This document shows, in pieces, positions 1 through 7,800 of a DNA stretch of 55,688 nucleotides. The first letter of the stretch is position 1. Every line of letters begins with the position of its first letter. A model generated the notes under the pieces. The model did no database searches and had not been told where the DNA came from. It was given only the letters and a program-made list of their open reading frames with translations. Source of the stretch: Burkholderiales bacterium (GTDB lineage: Bacteria > Pseudomonadota > Gammaproteobacteria > Burkholderiales > Burkholderiaceae_F); the NCBI GenBank assembly GCA_020355165.1, contig CP070661.1, forward strand, positions 1,864,675-1,920,362, given 5' to 3'. A program made the translations under genes and the position numbers.

Positions 1-702
1 AGGGGCGCTCCCACCTGAGTAGGTCGGATTACGTAGCGGCGTGCGTCGGATGGGTCGCGCTTTCGCGAGCCCGCGACTTCAGCGCGTTTTCACATGGCCT
101 TGGCCAACTGCGGCTCTCGATAGCGCCGAGCCTGAGGGTTCGCCTGCGCTGCATGGCTGACGCTCAGACCGACGCGGCGAAGGACTGCAGAGGGTCGATA
201 GCTCGCGGCGGACCGCGATGGAATCTGCCGGTCAGGCGCCGCGGTGCCAGCCATCCACCCGAACGGCCGCTATCGCACGACCCTGATACTCGCTTCGAAT
301 GCAGCGAACGACCGGTGACTGAACGGCACCGGTCACTCGAGCAGAAAGGCTCGACCGGCAGGAACGGGTCGCGAAGAGCCTCTCGCCGCCCAGGCCGGGG
401 CTGCCGACTGTAAGAAGTTCCGACACTGAGCCTGCTTTCCGCGCCGCACCAGGGCGGCCCCTGTTACTTGTCGCCCCGTCTCGACTGAACTTCCGCAGGC
501 AGGCAGAGCTGTCGTTCGTTGCCATTGCCGCGAAGACCCGCTGATGGCCGATCGCTGGAATTCCAGCCGGTGCCCGCGAATGGTCATCGGGGGACGGCGA
601 CCCGCGGACCGGGAGTCTGCCGCCCTCCGCCGCCGATGAGGGGATCGGCGGGCTAGAACACCCCCGCGTCCCGCCGCACCCGCGAAGGTCGGGGCGACGG
701 GA
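1..702. other. no supportable gene
   Basis: The open frames in this stretch are short, overlap each other on both strands, and show no recognisable domain, signal peptide or convincing ribosome binding site. I see no tRNA, terminator or repeat that I can support. It is probably degraded or non-coding sequence before the copper island. Confidence 0.5.
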
Positions 703-1218
703 TCAGTGCCCGTGGTGCGCGTGTACCACCGCGTGGCCCCTGCCGCGGGCGATCAGCCAGCGAACGACCGGGAACGCCGCCGCGCCGGCTACCGCCAGCG
801 AGAAGGCGAGGCTGCCCCAGAAAAGCGGGCTGGACAGCGGCGCGTCCATCGCGCCGGGGATCGCCAGCATGACCAGGTTGTCGACGATCTCCATGATGGT
901 GATCGAGGCGGTGTCGGCCAGCAGCGCCAGCTTCAGCGCGTTGGCCAGCGGCATGCCGGCACGCAGAAGCGGCAGCATCGTAAGCGCGTATCCGGAGATG
1001 AAGGCGAGCGTCACCGCAAGGGCGATGGTCTCCAGGTTGCCGAGGCCCAGTGCGGTGCCGATCACCATGCCAAGGATCTCGCCGATCGCACAGCCGGTAA
1101 GGCAGTGCAGGGTGGCGCTTAAGGCGGTGCGATTCAGCGATGTCGCGGCGGGCGTGGCGGCGTGGCCGGAAGATGCGTGATGCGCGTGGGCAGCGTGGTG
1201 CGCGTGGGAGTGGTTCAT
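703..1218 (-). CDS. DUF4396 membrane protein
   Basis: The 171-residue product has a His-rich N-terminus (MNHSHAHHAAHAHH) followed by about four hydrophobic segments; the pattern CLTGCAIGEILGM near residue 45 matches the DUF4396 family as I recall it. Both ends are His-rich (the C-terminus is VVHAHHGH), which suggests metal binding at the membrane. The start at 1218 was chosen because the His-rich beginning is typical of the family and the frame upstream is not protein-like. The gene lies downstream of a CueR-type operator and a 36-codon gene on the same strand, so it is probably copper-induced. Its biochemical role is not established; copper transport or sequestration is an inference from context. 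Confidence 0.85.
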   Translation of the reverse strand: MNHSHAHHAAHAHHASSGHAATPAATSLNRTALSATLHCLTGCAIGEILGMVIGTALGLGNLETIALAVTLAFISGYALTMLPLLRAGMPLANALKLALLADTASITIMEIVDNLVMLAIPGAMDAPLSSPLFWGSLAFSLAVAGAAAFPVVRWLIARGRGHAVVHAHHGH

Positions 1219-1237
1219 CTTTGGCTCGTTGGTCGGT

Positions 1238-1348
1238 TCAGAGAAAGGCGGCGAGGGCGACGAGCCCGATCGGCGCCAGCGACAGCGCCAGGCGGCGCAC
1301 GGTGGCGAGGATCTCGGCCTCGAGCTCGAGCAGCGGATCGGTGGGCAT
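1238..1348 (-). CDS. 36-residue membrane micropeptide
   Basis: This small frame encodes MPTDPLLELEAEILATV, then a short basic stretch, then a hydrophobic tail ending VALAAFL. It is a plausible single-span peptide with an acidic cytoplasmic head. A GGAGA ribosome binding site lies about seven bases before the ATG. The gene is the first after the CueR-type promoter and is followed within 20 bases by the DUF4396 gene, so the two would be co-transcribed. I recognise no family. The good binding site, operon position and membrane character make it more likely real than chance, but there is no homology support. Confidence 0.5.
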   Translation of the reverse strand: MPTDPLLELEAEILATVRRLALSLAPIGLVALAAFL

Positions 1349-1385
1349 GGCGGGGTCTCCGGTGTGTAAAGTGCGGTCAGTGTCA

Positions 1386-1406
1386 ACCTTCCCACGATGG
1401 GAAGGT
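1386..1406. promoter_or_regulatory. CueR-type operator/promoter
   Basis: A perfect inverted repeat has arms ACCTTCCCA and TGGGAAGGT around CGA. This matches the known CueR box, whose arms start ACCTTCC and end GGAAGGT. On the minus strand it overlaps TTGACC as the -35 element (complement of 1404-1409). GACACT lies 19 bp further on as a weak -10, and a lengthened spacer of this kind is typical of MerR-family activated promoters. It sits between the divergent regulator gene at 1446 and the micropeptide/DUF4396 genes, so it should drive the latter and may autoregulate the former. Confidence 0.85.
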
Positions 1407-1445
1407 CAAGGGCCGCATGCGGAGAGGTTGCCGGGGGAGAGGGCA

Positions 1446-1919
1446 ATGGCGCAGAAGTACTTCGAGATGGGCGACGCGCGGCGCGACGGCTTCCTGAACA
1501 TCGGCGAGGCGGCGCGTGCCTCGGGCGTGTCGGCGAAGATGATCCGCCACTACGAGGACACCGGCGTGGTGCCGCCGCCGCCGCGCACCGTGGCCGGCTA
1601 CCGCCTGTATCGCGAGGCCGACGTGCACATGCTGCGCTTCGTGCAGCGGGCGCGCGAGCTGGGCTTCCCGGTGAAGGAGATCAAGGAGCTGGTCGGGTTG
1701 TGGACCAACCGGCGGCGCAGCAGCGCCGACGTGCAGCGGGTGGCCAAGCGCCACCTGATGGCGCTGGAGCGCAAGATCGACCAGATGGAGGCGATGCGCG
1801 GCACGCTGCGCCACCTGGTGCACGCATGCCACGCCGACGAGCGGCCGGATTGCCCGATCCTCGAAGACCTGGCGCAGGCGGGAGCCGCGCGCGCCGCCGC
1901 ACGGTCGGCGAAGCGGTGA
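1446..1919 (+). CDS. cueR: CueR-type copper-responsive MerR regulator
   Basis: The 157-residue protein has the MerR winged-helix N-terminus (FLNIGEAARASGVSAKMIRHY, residues 16-36, split here only by position), a dimerisation helix and a C-terminal metal loop. The loop carries Cys128 and Cys136 separated by seven residues, as in CueR. Ser93 lies in SADV at the place of CueR Ser77, which in that family goes with selectivity for monovalent Cu/Ag/Au rather than divalent metals. The ATG at 1446 follows a GGGGGAGAGGG binding site. The N-terminus is about ten residues longer than in Escherichia coli CueR. The divergent CueR box just upstream supports copper sensing and activation of the minus-strand genes. 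Confidence 0.92.
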   Translation: MAQKYFEMGDARRDGFLNIGEAARASGVSAKMIRHYEDTGVVPPPPRTVAGYRLYREADVHMLRFVQRARELGFPVKEIKELVGLWTNRRRSSADVQRVAKRHLMALERKIDQMEAMRGTLRHLVHACHADERPDCPILEDLAQAGAARAAARSAKR

Positions 1920-1997
1920 TCAGGGCGGGGTGGCCGGCGCTCCGCAGTCGAGGGACCCGCGGACTATCCAGCCGACGGCCCCCGGCAGACGCGAAAA

Positions 1998-2018
1998 GGC
2001 CGCCCCGGGGAGGCGGCC
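1998..2018 (+). terminator. possible hairpin terminator after cueR
   Basis: A perfect 7-bp stem (GGCCGCC at 1998-2004 with GGCGGCC at 2012-2018) encloses a 7-base loop and is preceded by AAAA. There is no clear T-run after it, so intrinsic termination is uncertain. Its place 80 bases after the cueR stop fits a terminator. Confidence 0.4.
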
Positions 2019-2110
2019 CTGTCTCGTTGATGTCCTTCCTGAGAGAGGGGTAACAGTTCATTCCGGACACATGGGTGACACTTTTGGCCTTTGCCTGAAG
2101 GGAGGGCAAA

Positions 2111-2300
2111 GTGCCGTGGCAGGAGTGTCACAAGATGGACGAGCGCCTGCGGTTCGTCGCCCGACTGCTGGAGGGCGAGAAGATGGCCGAGCCGTGCCGT
2201 GAGTTCGATATCTCACGCAAGACCGGCTACAAGATCTTCCAACGCTACAAGGACCTGGGGCTCGAGGGCCTGACGGACCGAAGCCGCCGGCCGAGCCGAA
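2111..2300 (+). pseudogene. IS481-family transposase N-terminal remnant
   Basis: From the GTG at 2111 the frame reads MPWQECHKMDERLRFVARLL, then a helix-turn-helix region with CREFDISRKTGYKIFQRYKD and LEGLTDRSRRP. This is the well-known N-terminus of IS481-type transposases. The similarity stops after about 63 residues, and no DDE catalytic domain follows in any frame, so the gene is truncated. The sequence from about 2049 (GTAACAGTTCATTCCGGACAC) looks like the left end of the element, while the right end is missing. It marks past insertion or deletion at the edge of the copper island. Confidence 0.8.
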
Positions 2301-2783
2301 CCCGAACCGAGCGGCAAGCGGAACCGAACCGGGCACCAGTGCCGGGACGTCCGTCCGTTGCAGCGAGTCGCCGCTACGCCGATCCGCGTCCCAATCGCTT
2401 CACCTGCGGCGAGCCGGTCGACCGGAGGGCTAACGCCAGCGGCGACGGCGGCCCCGCTGACCGACGCGCGGCGCCCCGACCGACACTTCAGCGAGGCCAC
2501 CGTGTCATTTGCTTCAGGGCACCGGGTTCCGCTCGATGCCCGTGGCACGCGCGGCGCGCCTAACTGCAACGAGATCGGCGTGAGACGCGGGCCGAGACCT
2601 CACTTCGGCAGTGGTTGCTGCCTAGAAAGGCCGCTCATTCATTGTGTGTTGCTGGTGGCGCCCCTAAGCTTCGCGGGCGTGCGGGCGACATGTTGGATCC
2701 GGCCGCGCGCAGTTGGGCCGCCCGCCGAGCCGCACCGTCGTCGGGCCGGCAGGTGTAGTAACCGAAAACGTGGAGGCGATGCG
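2301..2783. other. no supportable gene
   Basis: After the transposase remnant the open frames have an Arg/Pro-rich, shadow-like composition and no recognisable domain. The stretch ends in the ribosome binding site GGAGG at 2772-2776, which belongs to the next gene. I see no operator or repeat that I can support. Confidence 0.5.
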
Positions 2784-3149
2784 ATGCGTGTTCGCTACCT
2801 TTACTCCCTTCTGCTCCTCCTGGCCCTTGCGGCGGCGACGGCGTCCCGCGCGCAGGCGCACAAGCAGCACGATTGCCACGACTCGACCATCGAGGCCCTG
2901 TCTCACTGCGTCGAGCACGCGATCCGGGGCGGGCACATTACGAGCGTGGGCGTGGCCACTTCGCTGATCTCCAAGCTCGACGCGGCGCAGCGCGCAGAAC
3001 TACGAGGTCAGCGGGCGGTGGCCGCCAGGATCGTCGGCGCGTTCATCTACGAAGTGCAGGCCCAGGCGGGCATACACATCGAAGAGGGCCACGCCGAGCA
3101 CATGATCGGGCACGCTCAGGAGGTCATCGCGCAACTGCTCTCCGGCTAG
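2784..3149 (+). CDS. secreted FIMAH-domain protein
   Basis: The 121-residue product starts with a signal peptide (MRVRYLYSLLLLLALAAATA, cleavage likely after SRAQA). The rest, from about residue 45, fits the FIMAH helical domain: GVATSLISKLDAAQ, then AARIVGAFIYEVQAQAG, then a final amphipathic helix ending EVIAQLL. FIMAH domains are usually accessory modules on larger extracellular enzymes or binding proteins, so a stand-alone secreted copy is unusual. The ATG at 2784 was chosen for the GGAGG seven bases upstream; the ATG at 2779 is in another frame. HKQHDCHD near the mature N-terminus could bind metal. The function is unknown. Confidence 0.75.
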   Translation: MRVRYLYSLLLLLALAAATASRAQAHKQHDCHDSTIEALSHCVEHAIRGGHITSVGVATSLISKLDAAQRAELRGQRAVAARIVGAFIYEVQAQAGIHIEEGHAEHMIGHAQEVIAQLLSG

Positions 3150-3237
3150 GGCGGGTACGCGCCCGCTCCAAGGGGCGGCGCGCCGGCCGCGCACACCAGG
3201 GACACGCGAGTGAGCGGGCGCCTCGCGCGGCGACCGG

Positions 3238-3633
3238 CTAGGGCCCCGTCGGCGCGCGCCGGAAGAGGGGCGTCGACTTCGCGGAATGGCCAAGGCCAGT
3301 TACAGCTTGCGGTCGAGTCGCGGTCAGTGAAACGCGACTCGGCCTCGCGCCTGGCACAGTGTCAACGGCGTCGCACCTGACCGGATAGAAGACGTCCATG
3401 CCGCGATGATGGTGGATATTGAAGTCGACCGGTGCTGTGGCGACCAAGCGGTAACGGATCCCCTTGCCGGCGTCGATCGTCAGGCAGTGCTCGTCGAACT
3501 CGCTCTCGCCGATGTCGAAGGCGGACGTATCCGCCGCTGCCGCGATCGACGCGGACAGCAGCAGTCCAAGCAGAAGAGCTTCGCTGACGACATCGGCGGC
3601 ACGGCCAAACAGTGCGCGGCAGCATAACGCCAC
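3238..3633 (-). CDS. secreted protein, possibly C-terminally disrupted
   Basis: From a GTG at 3633 the 131-residue frame shows a hydrophobic export signal (LLLGLLLSASIAAAA). It is followed by FDEHCLTIDAGKGIRYRLVA and VDFNIHHHRGMDVFYPVR. The VDFNIHxHxGxxVFYPV motif recurs in small periplasmic proteins of proteobacteria as I remember them; those normally end with a conserved Cys/Trp segment. Here the last 40 residues are Arg/Pro-rich and unlike that ending. A reading-frame change near 3330-3340 (complement) would give a more acidic, Trp-containing tail, so a frameshift is possible. It opposes its neighbours and may be a decayed gene. The role is unknown. Confidence 0.5.
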   Translation of the reverse strand: MALCCRALFGRAADVVSEALLLGLLLSASIAAAADTSAFDIGESEFDEHCLTIDAGKGIRYRLVATAPVDFNIHHHRGMDVFYPVRCDAVDTVPGARPSRVSLTATRPQAVTGLGHSAKSTPLFRRAPTGP

Positions 3634-3696
3634 AACCCCTTTGGGAACCCGGCGCCGCTGGCGCGGTCTGAGGGTTCAGCGCTACTCTTGCTCTCG

Positions 3697-4056
3697 ATGC
3701 GTCGCCTGTTTATCTTCCTGCTCGCCGCCGTCCTGCCGATCAAGGCCTGGGCCGGCATCGCGCTGCCGCTTGCTGCGAAGTCCGGCGCAGGCGGAACCCC
3801 GGGCATCGTCCTTCACGCCGGCATGTCGGCCGCACACGTTGGTCACGACGGCGCAACCGACGACGACTGTTGCCACTCGGACGCCGCCCCCGCCGCAGCA
3901 CACGAGTGCCCGCACCTGGTCATGCCCCTCGTTGCCGCGACGGCGCAGCAGCTGAGCTACGCAGCCGTACGCCTGCCGCCCCCACCGCTGCTCGCGTCGA
4001 GACTCGATTCCATCGTCCTCGACGTGCTGTTACCGCCGCCTCTGCCCCTGCGCTGA
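3697..4056 (+). CDS. small secreted His-rich protein, CzcI-like
   Basis: The 119-residue product begins with a signal peptide (MRRLFIFLLAAVLPIKAWAG). It contains scattered His and Cys (VGHDGATDDDCCHSD, HECPH) and ends in a LDVLLPPPLP-type tail. Signal, CPH motif and terminal DVLLPPP pattern are shared with the protein at 20906-21268, so the two are paralogues bounding the island. They resemble the small periplasmic CzcI-type proteins that precede heavy-metal efflux genes in Burkholderiales. The ATG at 3697 is preferred over the TTG at 3688 because it gives the standard MRRL signal. It lies upstream of the TolC gene and probably shares its operon. Metal sensing or buffering is inferred. Confidence 0.7.
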   Translation: MRRLFIFLLAAVLPIKAWAGIALPLAAKSGAGGTPGIVLHAGMSAAHVGHDGATDDDCCHSDAAPAAAHECPHLVMPLVAATAQQLSYAAVRLPPPPLLASRLDSIVLDVLLPPPLPLR

Positions 4057-4144
4057 CGCCTCCCGGGCCACGGGCGCGCGCTCGTGGCCTACCGCCGTGC
4101 CGCCTCGGGCCGGCGCCTTCCGTCCTCTTGCGCAGGAGCCATCG

Positions 4145-4450
4145 ATGCAAACTGTCATCCGTGCGGCCGTATTCGCGGCCGCCCTCGTACCGGCGGCATG
4201 GGCGCAACCCGCGCCAGCAACACCCCAGCCGTCGCCTGCCGTCGCCGACGCACCGACGCCCTATCGATCGGTGTTCGACGACTACCGCCGATGGACCGAC
4301 GCAACGCCGCAGGACTGGCGGCGCCTGAACGTGGAGATGCAGGGGCTGGGCGGGCATGCTGGGCATCTGCGCGCCGGTTCGATGGCGGACCGCAAGCCTG
4401 CGGATGACACCGCCGGAAAGAGTAGCGCGCCGCAGGAGAAGAGCCGATGA
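4145..4450 (+). CDS. small periplasmic protein preceding TolC gene
   Basis: The 101-residue product has a signal peptide (MQTVIRAAVFAAALVPAAWA). It then has a Pro/Ala linker and a short conserved-looking block (YRSVFDDYRRWTDATPQDWR) followed by VEMQGLGGHAGHLR. Proteins with this YRSVFDDYR...W block commonly sit just before the outer-membrane factor in betaproteobacterial copper clusters, as I recall. The GCAGGAG ribosome site is appropriate. Its stop overlaps the start of the TolC gene as ATGA, which shows translational coupling. The function is unknown; an accessory role for the TolC-like protein is inferred. Confidence 0.7.
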   Translation: MQTVIRAAVFAAALVPAAWAQPAPATPQPSPAVADAPTPYRSVFDDYRRWTDATPQDWRRLNVEMQGLGGHAGHLRAGSMADRKPADDTAGKSSAPQEKSR

Positions 4451-5841
4451 TCCGCAGACTCCTGGCAGCCGCTGCGGTCGTGGCGCTGGCCGGCTGCGCC
4501 TCGACCCGCATCGAGCAAACGACCACTGCAGCGCTCGCAGACGGCGCCGCCCGCGTCGGTGTCGAGGGCCGGCTGAACGTTGACGACGCGCAGCGCGCCG
4601 AGGCGCGCGCCCGGGTCGACCAGCTGCTGGCCGCACCCCTCGCGGCCGACGACGCCGTGCGCGTCGCACTCGTGCACAGCCCGGCCGTGCAGGCACTGCT
4701 GGCTGACAACCAGGCGGCGATGGCGGCGGCAATCCAGTCGGGCAGGATCGGCAACCCGATCTTCGTCTTCGAGCACCTGGTGCGTGGCGACACTAAGGAG
4801 ATCGAACGGCTGCTTGCCTTCAGCCTGTTCGACCTGCTGAGCTGGCCGAGCCGGATCAACGTCGCCGAGGCGCGCACCGAGGAAGCGCGCCTGGCCATGG
4901 TCGCCACCGTCGTCGCCAGTGCGACGCAGGCACGTCAGGCGTGGGTCGAGGCAGTGGCCGCCGAGCAGGTGTTCGCCTACGCCGGCGACGTGCGCATCGC
5001 CGCCGAGGCCGCAGCCGAACTGGCGCGGCGGATGCAGGAGGCCGGCAACTTCAGCCCGCTACAGCGCGCCCGCGAACAGGCCTTCTATGCCGATGCGGTG
5101 ACGCAGCAGGCGCGCGCACAGCATGCCCGCGTCGCGGCGCGGGAGCGGCTGGTCCGCGTGCTCGGCCTCGATGCGGCGCAGGCGGCGAGGCTGCAACTGC
5201 CGCCCCGCCTGCCTGATCTGCCCGAACAGCCACGCAGCGCGCAGGAGGTGGCGCGGGTAGCGTTCGACACGCGGCTCGACGTGCAGGCCGCCCGTGCCGT
5301 CGTCGAGACCGCGTCGCGACAGCAAGGCTTCACCGACGCGGCCAGCTGGCTTGACGGCTGGCACATCGGCGGCCGGTACAACAGCGAACCCGGCGAATCG
5401 CCAAAGCGCGGCTACGAGCTCGAATTCCCGATTCCCATATTCGATCCAGGCGACGCCAAGCGCGCCGGCGCCGGCGCCGCCCTTCTGGCGGCGCTGAACC
5501 GATCGCAACAGGTGCTGACCGACGCCGGCTCGCAGCTGCGCGAGACCTACCACGGCTACCGAACCAGCCTCGACGTCGCCCGCCACTACCGCAGCGAGAT
5601 CGTGCCGCTGCGCAGCCGAATCGCTGAGGAAAACGTGCTCCGCTACAACGGCATGCTGATCGGCGTGTTCGAACTGCTGGCGGATGCGCGGATGCAAATC
5701 GGCGCCGTGATCGGCGCCATCGAGGCGCAGCGCGACTTCTGGCTCGCCGACGCCGGCCTGCACGCCGCGCTGATCGGCCGGCCAGTGGCGATCAGCCTTA
5801 CCGCGAACACCGCCGCCGTGGCCGACGCCGGCGGCCACTGA
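4447..5841 (+). CDS. TolC-family outer membrane efflux lipoprotein
   Basis: The 464-residue protein has a lipoprotein signal (MIRRLLAAAAVVALAGCAST, lipobox LAGC). It then has two repeats rich in long amphipathic helices (for example RARVDQLLAAPLAADDAVR and RLDVQAARAVVETASRQQG) typical of the outer membrane efflux protein fold. TolC-like trimers form the exit duct of tripartite pumps. No matching RND pump or adaptor gene lies in the window. Copper-oxidase clusters of Burkholderiales often carry such a lone outer membrane factor beside the oxidase. The next gene, a multicopper oxidase, starts 13 bases after the stop. It is likely to be involved in copper export, but the partner is not visible. 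Confidence 0.88.
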   Translation: MIRRLLAAAAVVALAGCASTRIEQTTTAALADGAARVGVEGRLNVDDAQRAEARARVDQLLAAPLAADDAVRVALVHSPAVQALLADNQAAMAAAIQSGRIGNPIFVFEHLVRGDTKEIERLLAFSLFDLLSWPSRINVAEARTEEARLAMVATVVASATQARQAWVEAVAAEQVFAYAGDVRIAAEAAAELARRMQEAGNFSPLQRAREQAFYADAVTQQARAQHARVAARERLVRVLGLDAAQAARLQLPPRLPDLPEQPRSAQEVARVAFDTRLDVQAARAVVETASRQQGFTDAASWLDGWHIGGRYNSEPGESPKRGYELEFPIPIFDPGDAKRAGAGAALLAALNRSQQVLTDAGSQLRETYHGYRTSLDVARHYRSEIVPLRSRIAEENVLRYNGMLIGVFELLADARMQIGAVIGAIEAQRDFWLADAGLHAALIGRPVAISLTANTAAVADAGGH

Positions 5842-5854
5842 AGGAATGCCGACG

Positions 5855-7225
5855 ATGACTTCCAGACGTGCCTTCATGACATCGGCCGCCGGGCTGTTCG
5901 GCGCCGCCGCAGTGTCTCGCGCCGCGACCGCCTCACTGCCAGAGGCCCCGGTGGCTACCGACGCCGCCATGCAGCCGCCGCGGCCGCCTTCAGCCGGCCG
6001 CCCCTACCATCCGGTGGTCACGCTCAACGGCTGGAGCCTGCCGTTCCGGATGAACAACGGCGTCAAGGAGTTCCACCTCGTCGCCGAGCCGGTGGTGCGC
6101 GAGTTCGCTCCCGGCATGAATGCCAACCTGTGGGGTTACAACGGCCAATCGCCGGGGCCGACGATTGAATGCGTCGAGGGTGACCGCGTGCGTATCTTCG
6201 TCACCAACCGGCTGCCCGAGCACACGACGATCCACTGGCACGGCATCCTGCTGCCCTGCGGCATGGATGGCGTCGGCGGCCTGACTCAGCCGCAGATCCA
6301 GCCCGGCAAGACGTTCGTCTACGAGTTCGAGATGAAGAAGTCGGGCACCTTCATGTACCACCCGCACGCCGACGAGATGGTGCAGATGGCAATGGGCATG
6401 ATGGGCTTCCTGATAGTGCACCCGCGCAACCCGAACTTCATGAAGGTCGACCGCGACTTCGTCTTCCTGCTCAACGCCTTTGACATCGAGCCGGGAAGCC
6501 GCACGCCGAAGATCAATACGATGCTCGACTTCAACCTCTGGGCGTGGAACTCGCGCGTGTTCCCCGGGATCGACCACTTCGTTTGCCGCACCGGCGACCG
6601 GGTGCGGATCCGCTTCGGCAACCTGACGATGACCAACCATCCGATACACATGCACGGCTACGACTTCGAGGTCACATGCACCGACGGCGGCTGGGTGCCA
6701 AAGGCCGCGCGCTGGCCCGAGGTCACCGTCGACGTCGCCGTCGGCCAGATGCGCGCCTTCGTATTCGATGCTATTTACCCCGGAGACTGGGCGATCCACT
6801 GCCACAAGTCGCATCACACGATGAACGCGATGGGCCACGACGTGCCGACGATGATCGGCGTCGACCACCGCGAGGTCGTGCACAGGATCCAGAGGCTGGT
6901 GCCCGACTACATGGTGATGGGCGAGCGCGGCATGGCCGACATGGGCGAGATGGAGATGCCGCTGCCTGAGAACACGCTGCCGATGATGACCGGCCGCGGT
7001 CAGTTCGGGCCGATCGAGATGGGCGGCATGTTCTCGGTGGTCAAGGTCCGTGATGGGCTGGCACCCGACGATTACCGCGACCCCGGCTGGTTCAGGTATC
7101 CGCCGGGCACGGTCGCCTACGAGTACACGGGCAACCCGCCCGCGCCTGCGCGTGTCGGGCAGCCGCCGGCAGACAAGCGCACGCTGACCGCGCGCAAGCC
7201 GCGCAACGGCCACCGCGGCCATTGA
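5855..7225 (+). CDS. Tat-exported multicopper oxidase (CopA/CumA type)
   Basis: The 456-residue protein begins with a twin-arginine signal (MTSRRAFMTSAAGLFGAAAV). Copper ligands are all visible: HWH at 127-129, HPH at 169-171, HPIHMH at 262-267 and the HCHKSHHTMNAM cluster at 315-326, which carries the type-1 Cys316 and axial Met326. It should oxidise Cu(I) or organic substrates in the periplasm with reduction of O2. The ATG at 5855 is chosen over 5846 because AAGGA at 5841-5845 would be too close to the latter. Many Met and His residues in 900-990 of the coding stretch (GMADMGEMEMPL) suit copper binding. It is embedded in a copper operon. Confidence 0.93.
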   Translation: MTSRRAFMTSAAGLFGAAAVSRAATASLPEAPVATDAAMQPPRPPSAGRPYHPVVTLNGWSLPFRMNNGVKEFHLVAEPVVREFAPGMNANLWGYNGQSPGPTIECVEGDRVRIFVTNRLPEHTTIHWHGILLPCGMDGVGGLTQPQIQPGKTFVYEFEMKKSGTFMYHPHADEMVQMAMGMMGFLIVHPRNPNFMKVDRDFVFLLNAFDIEPGSRTPKINTMLDFNLWAWNSRVFPGIDHFVCRTGDRVRIRFGNLTMTNHPIHMHGYDFEVTCTDGGWVPKAARWPEVTVDVAVGQMRAFVFDAIYPGDWAIHCHKSHHTMNAMGHDVPTMIGVDHREVVHRIQRLVPDYMVMGERGMADMGEMEMPLPENTLPMMTGRGQFGPIEMGGMFSVVKVRDGLAPDDYRDPGWFRYPPGTVAYEYTGNPPAPARVGQPPADKRTLTARKPRNGHRGH

Positions 7226-7244
7226 CCGACCAAGGAGAACTCCC

Positions 7245-7763
7245 ATGCACAGGTTCCTGGCCCCCGCGGCCGCTGTCCTTGCCCTGAGCTTCGCCCCTGC
7301 GGTCCACGCTCACGGGGGTGAACCGCACAGCGCGGATAAACACCGGCCGCCGAACCTCGATGCGCTCGAGAAGCCATTCGGCCGCACCGGCGACCCGAAA
7401 ATGGTTTCGCGCACGATCCGCATCGACGGACATGACACGATGCGCTACACGCCGGCGGAGATCACCGTGCGCCAGGGTGAGACGGTCCGCTTTATCGTCT
7501 ACAACGCCGGCAGGACGATGCACGAGATCGTTCTCGGCACGCTCGACGATCTGCAGCAGCACGCCGAGGCGATGCGCCGCCATCCCAACATGGAGCACGA
7601 CGAGCCGTACGTGGCCCACGTCGCACCCGGCCAGAGCGGCGAGATGATCTGGCAGTTCACCGAGGCCGGCGACTTCCACTTCGGCTGCCTGATCCCCGGC
7701 CACTTCGAGGCCGGCATGCGCGGGCGGATCAAGGTCGTCGCGCGCGACGCCAAGGGCAAGTGA
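7245..7763 (+). CDS. periplasmic cupredoxin (blue copper protein)
   Basis: The 172-residue protein has a signal peptide ending APAVHAHG and a single plastocyanin/azurin-like domain from about residue 60. Type-1 copper ligands are visible as His93 (in MHEIV), Cys148, His153 and Met158 (FGCLIPGHFEAGM). It would carry electrons to or from, or store copper for, the multicopper oxidase encoded 20 bases upstream. An AAGGAG binding site precedes the ATG. Proteins of this layout, next to copper oxidases and sometimes named CopI, contribute to copper tolerance; the specific role here is inferred. Confidence 0.9.
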   Translation: MHRFLAPAAAVLALSFAPAVHAHGGEPHSADKHRPPNLDALEKPFGRTGDPKMVSRTIRIDGHDTMRYTPAEITVRQGETVRFIVYNAGRTMHEIVLGTLDDLQQHAEAMRRHPNMEHDEPYVAHVAPGQSGEMIWQFTEAGDFHFGCLIPGHFEAGMRGRIKVVARDAKGK

Positions 7764-7800
7764 GCCTGCGCTAGAGAGTCCACCAACCAAGGAGAAACCG

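Noticed and set aside
1446-1919. regulator read as a ZntR/CadR-type sensor
   Set aside because: The Ser in SADV and the Cys-x7-Cys loop, together with the CueR-type operator, favour monovalent-metal CueR.
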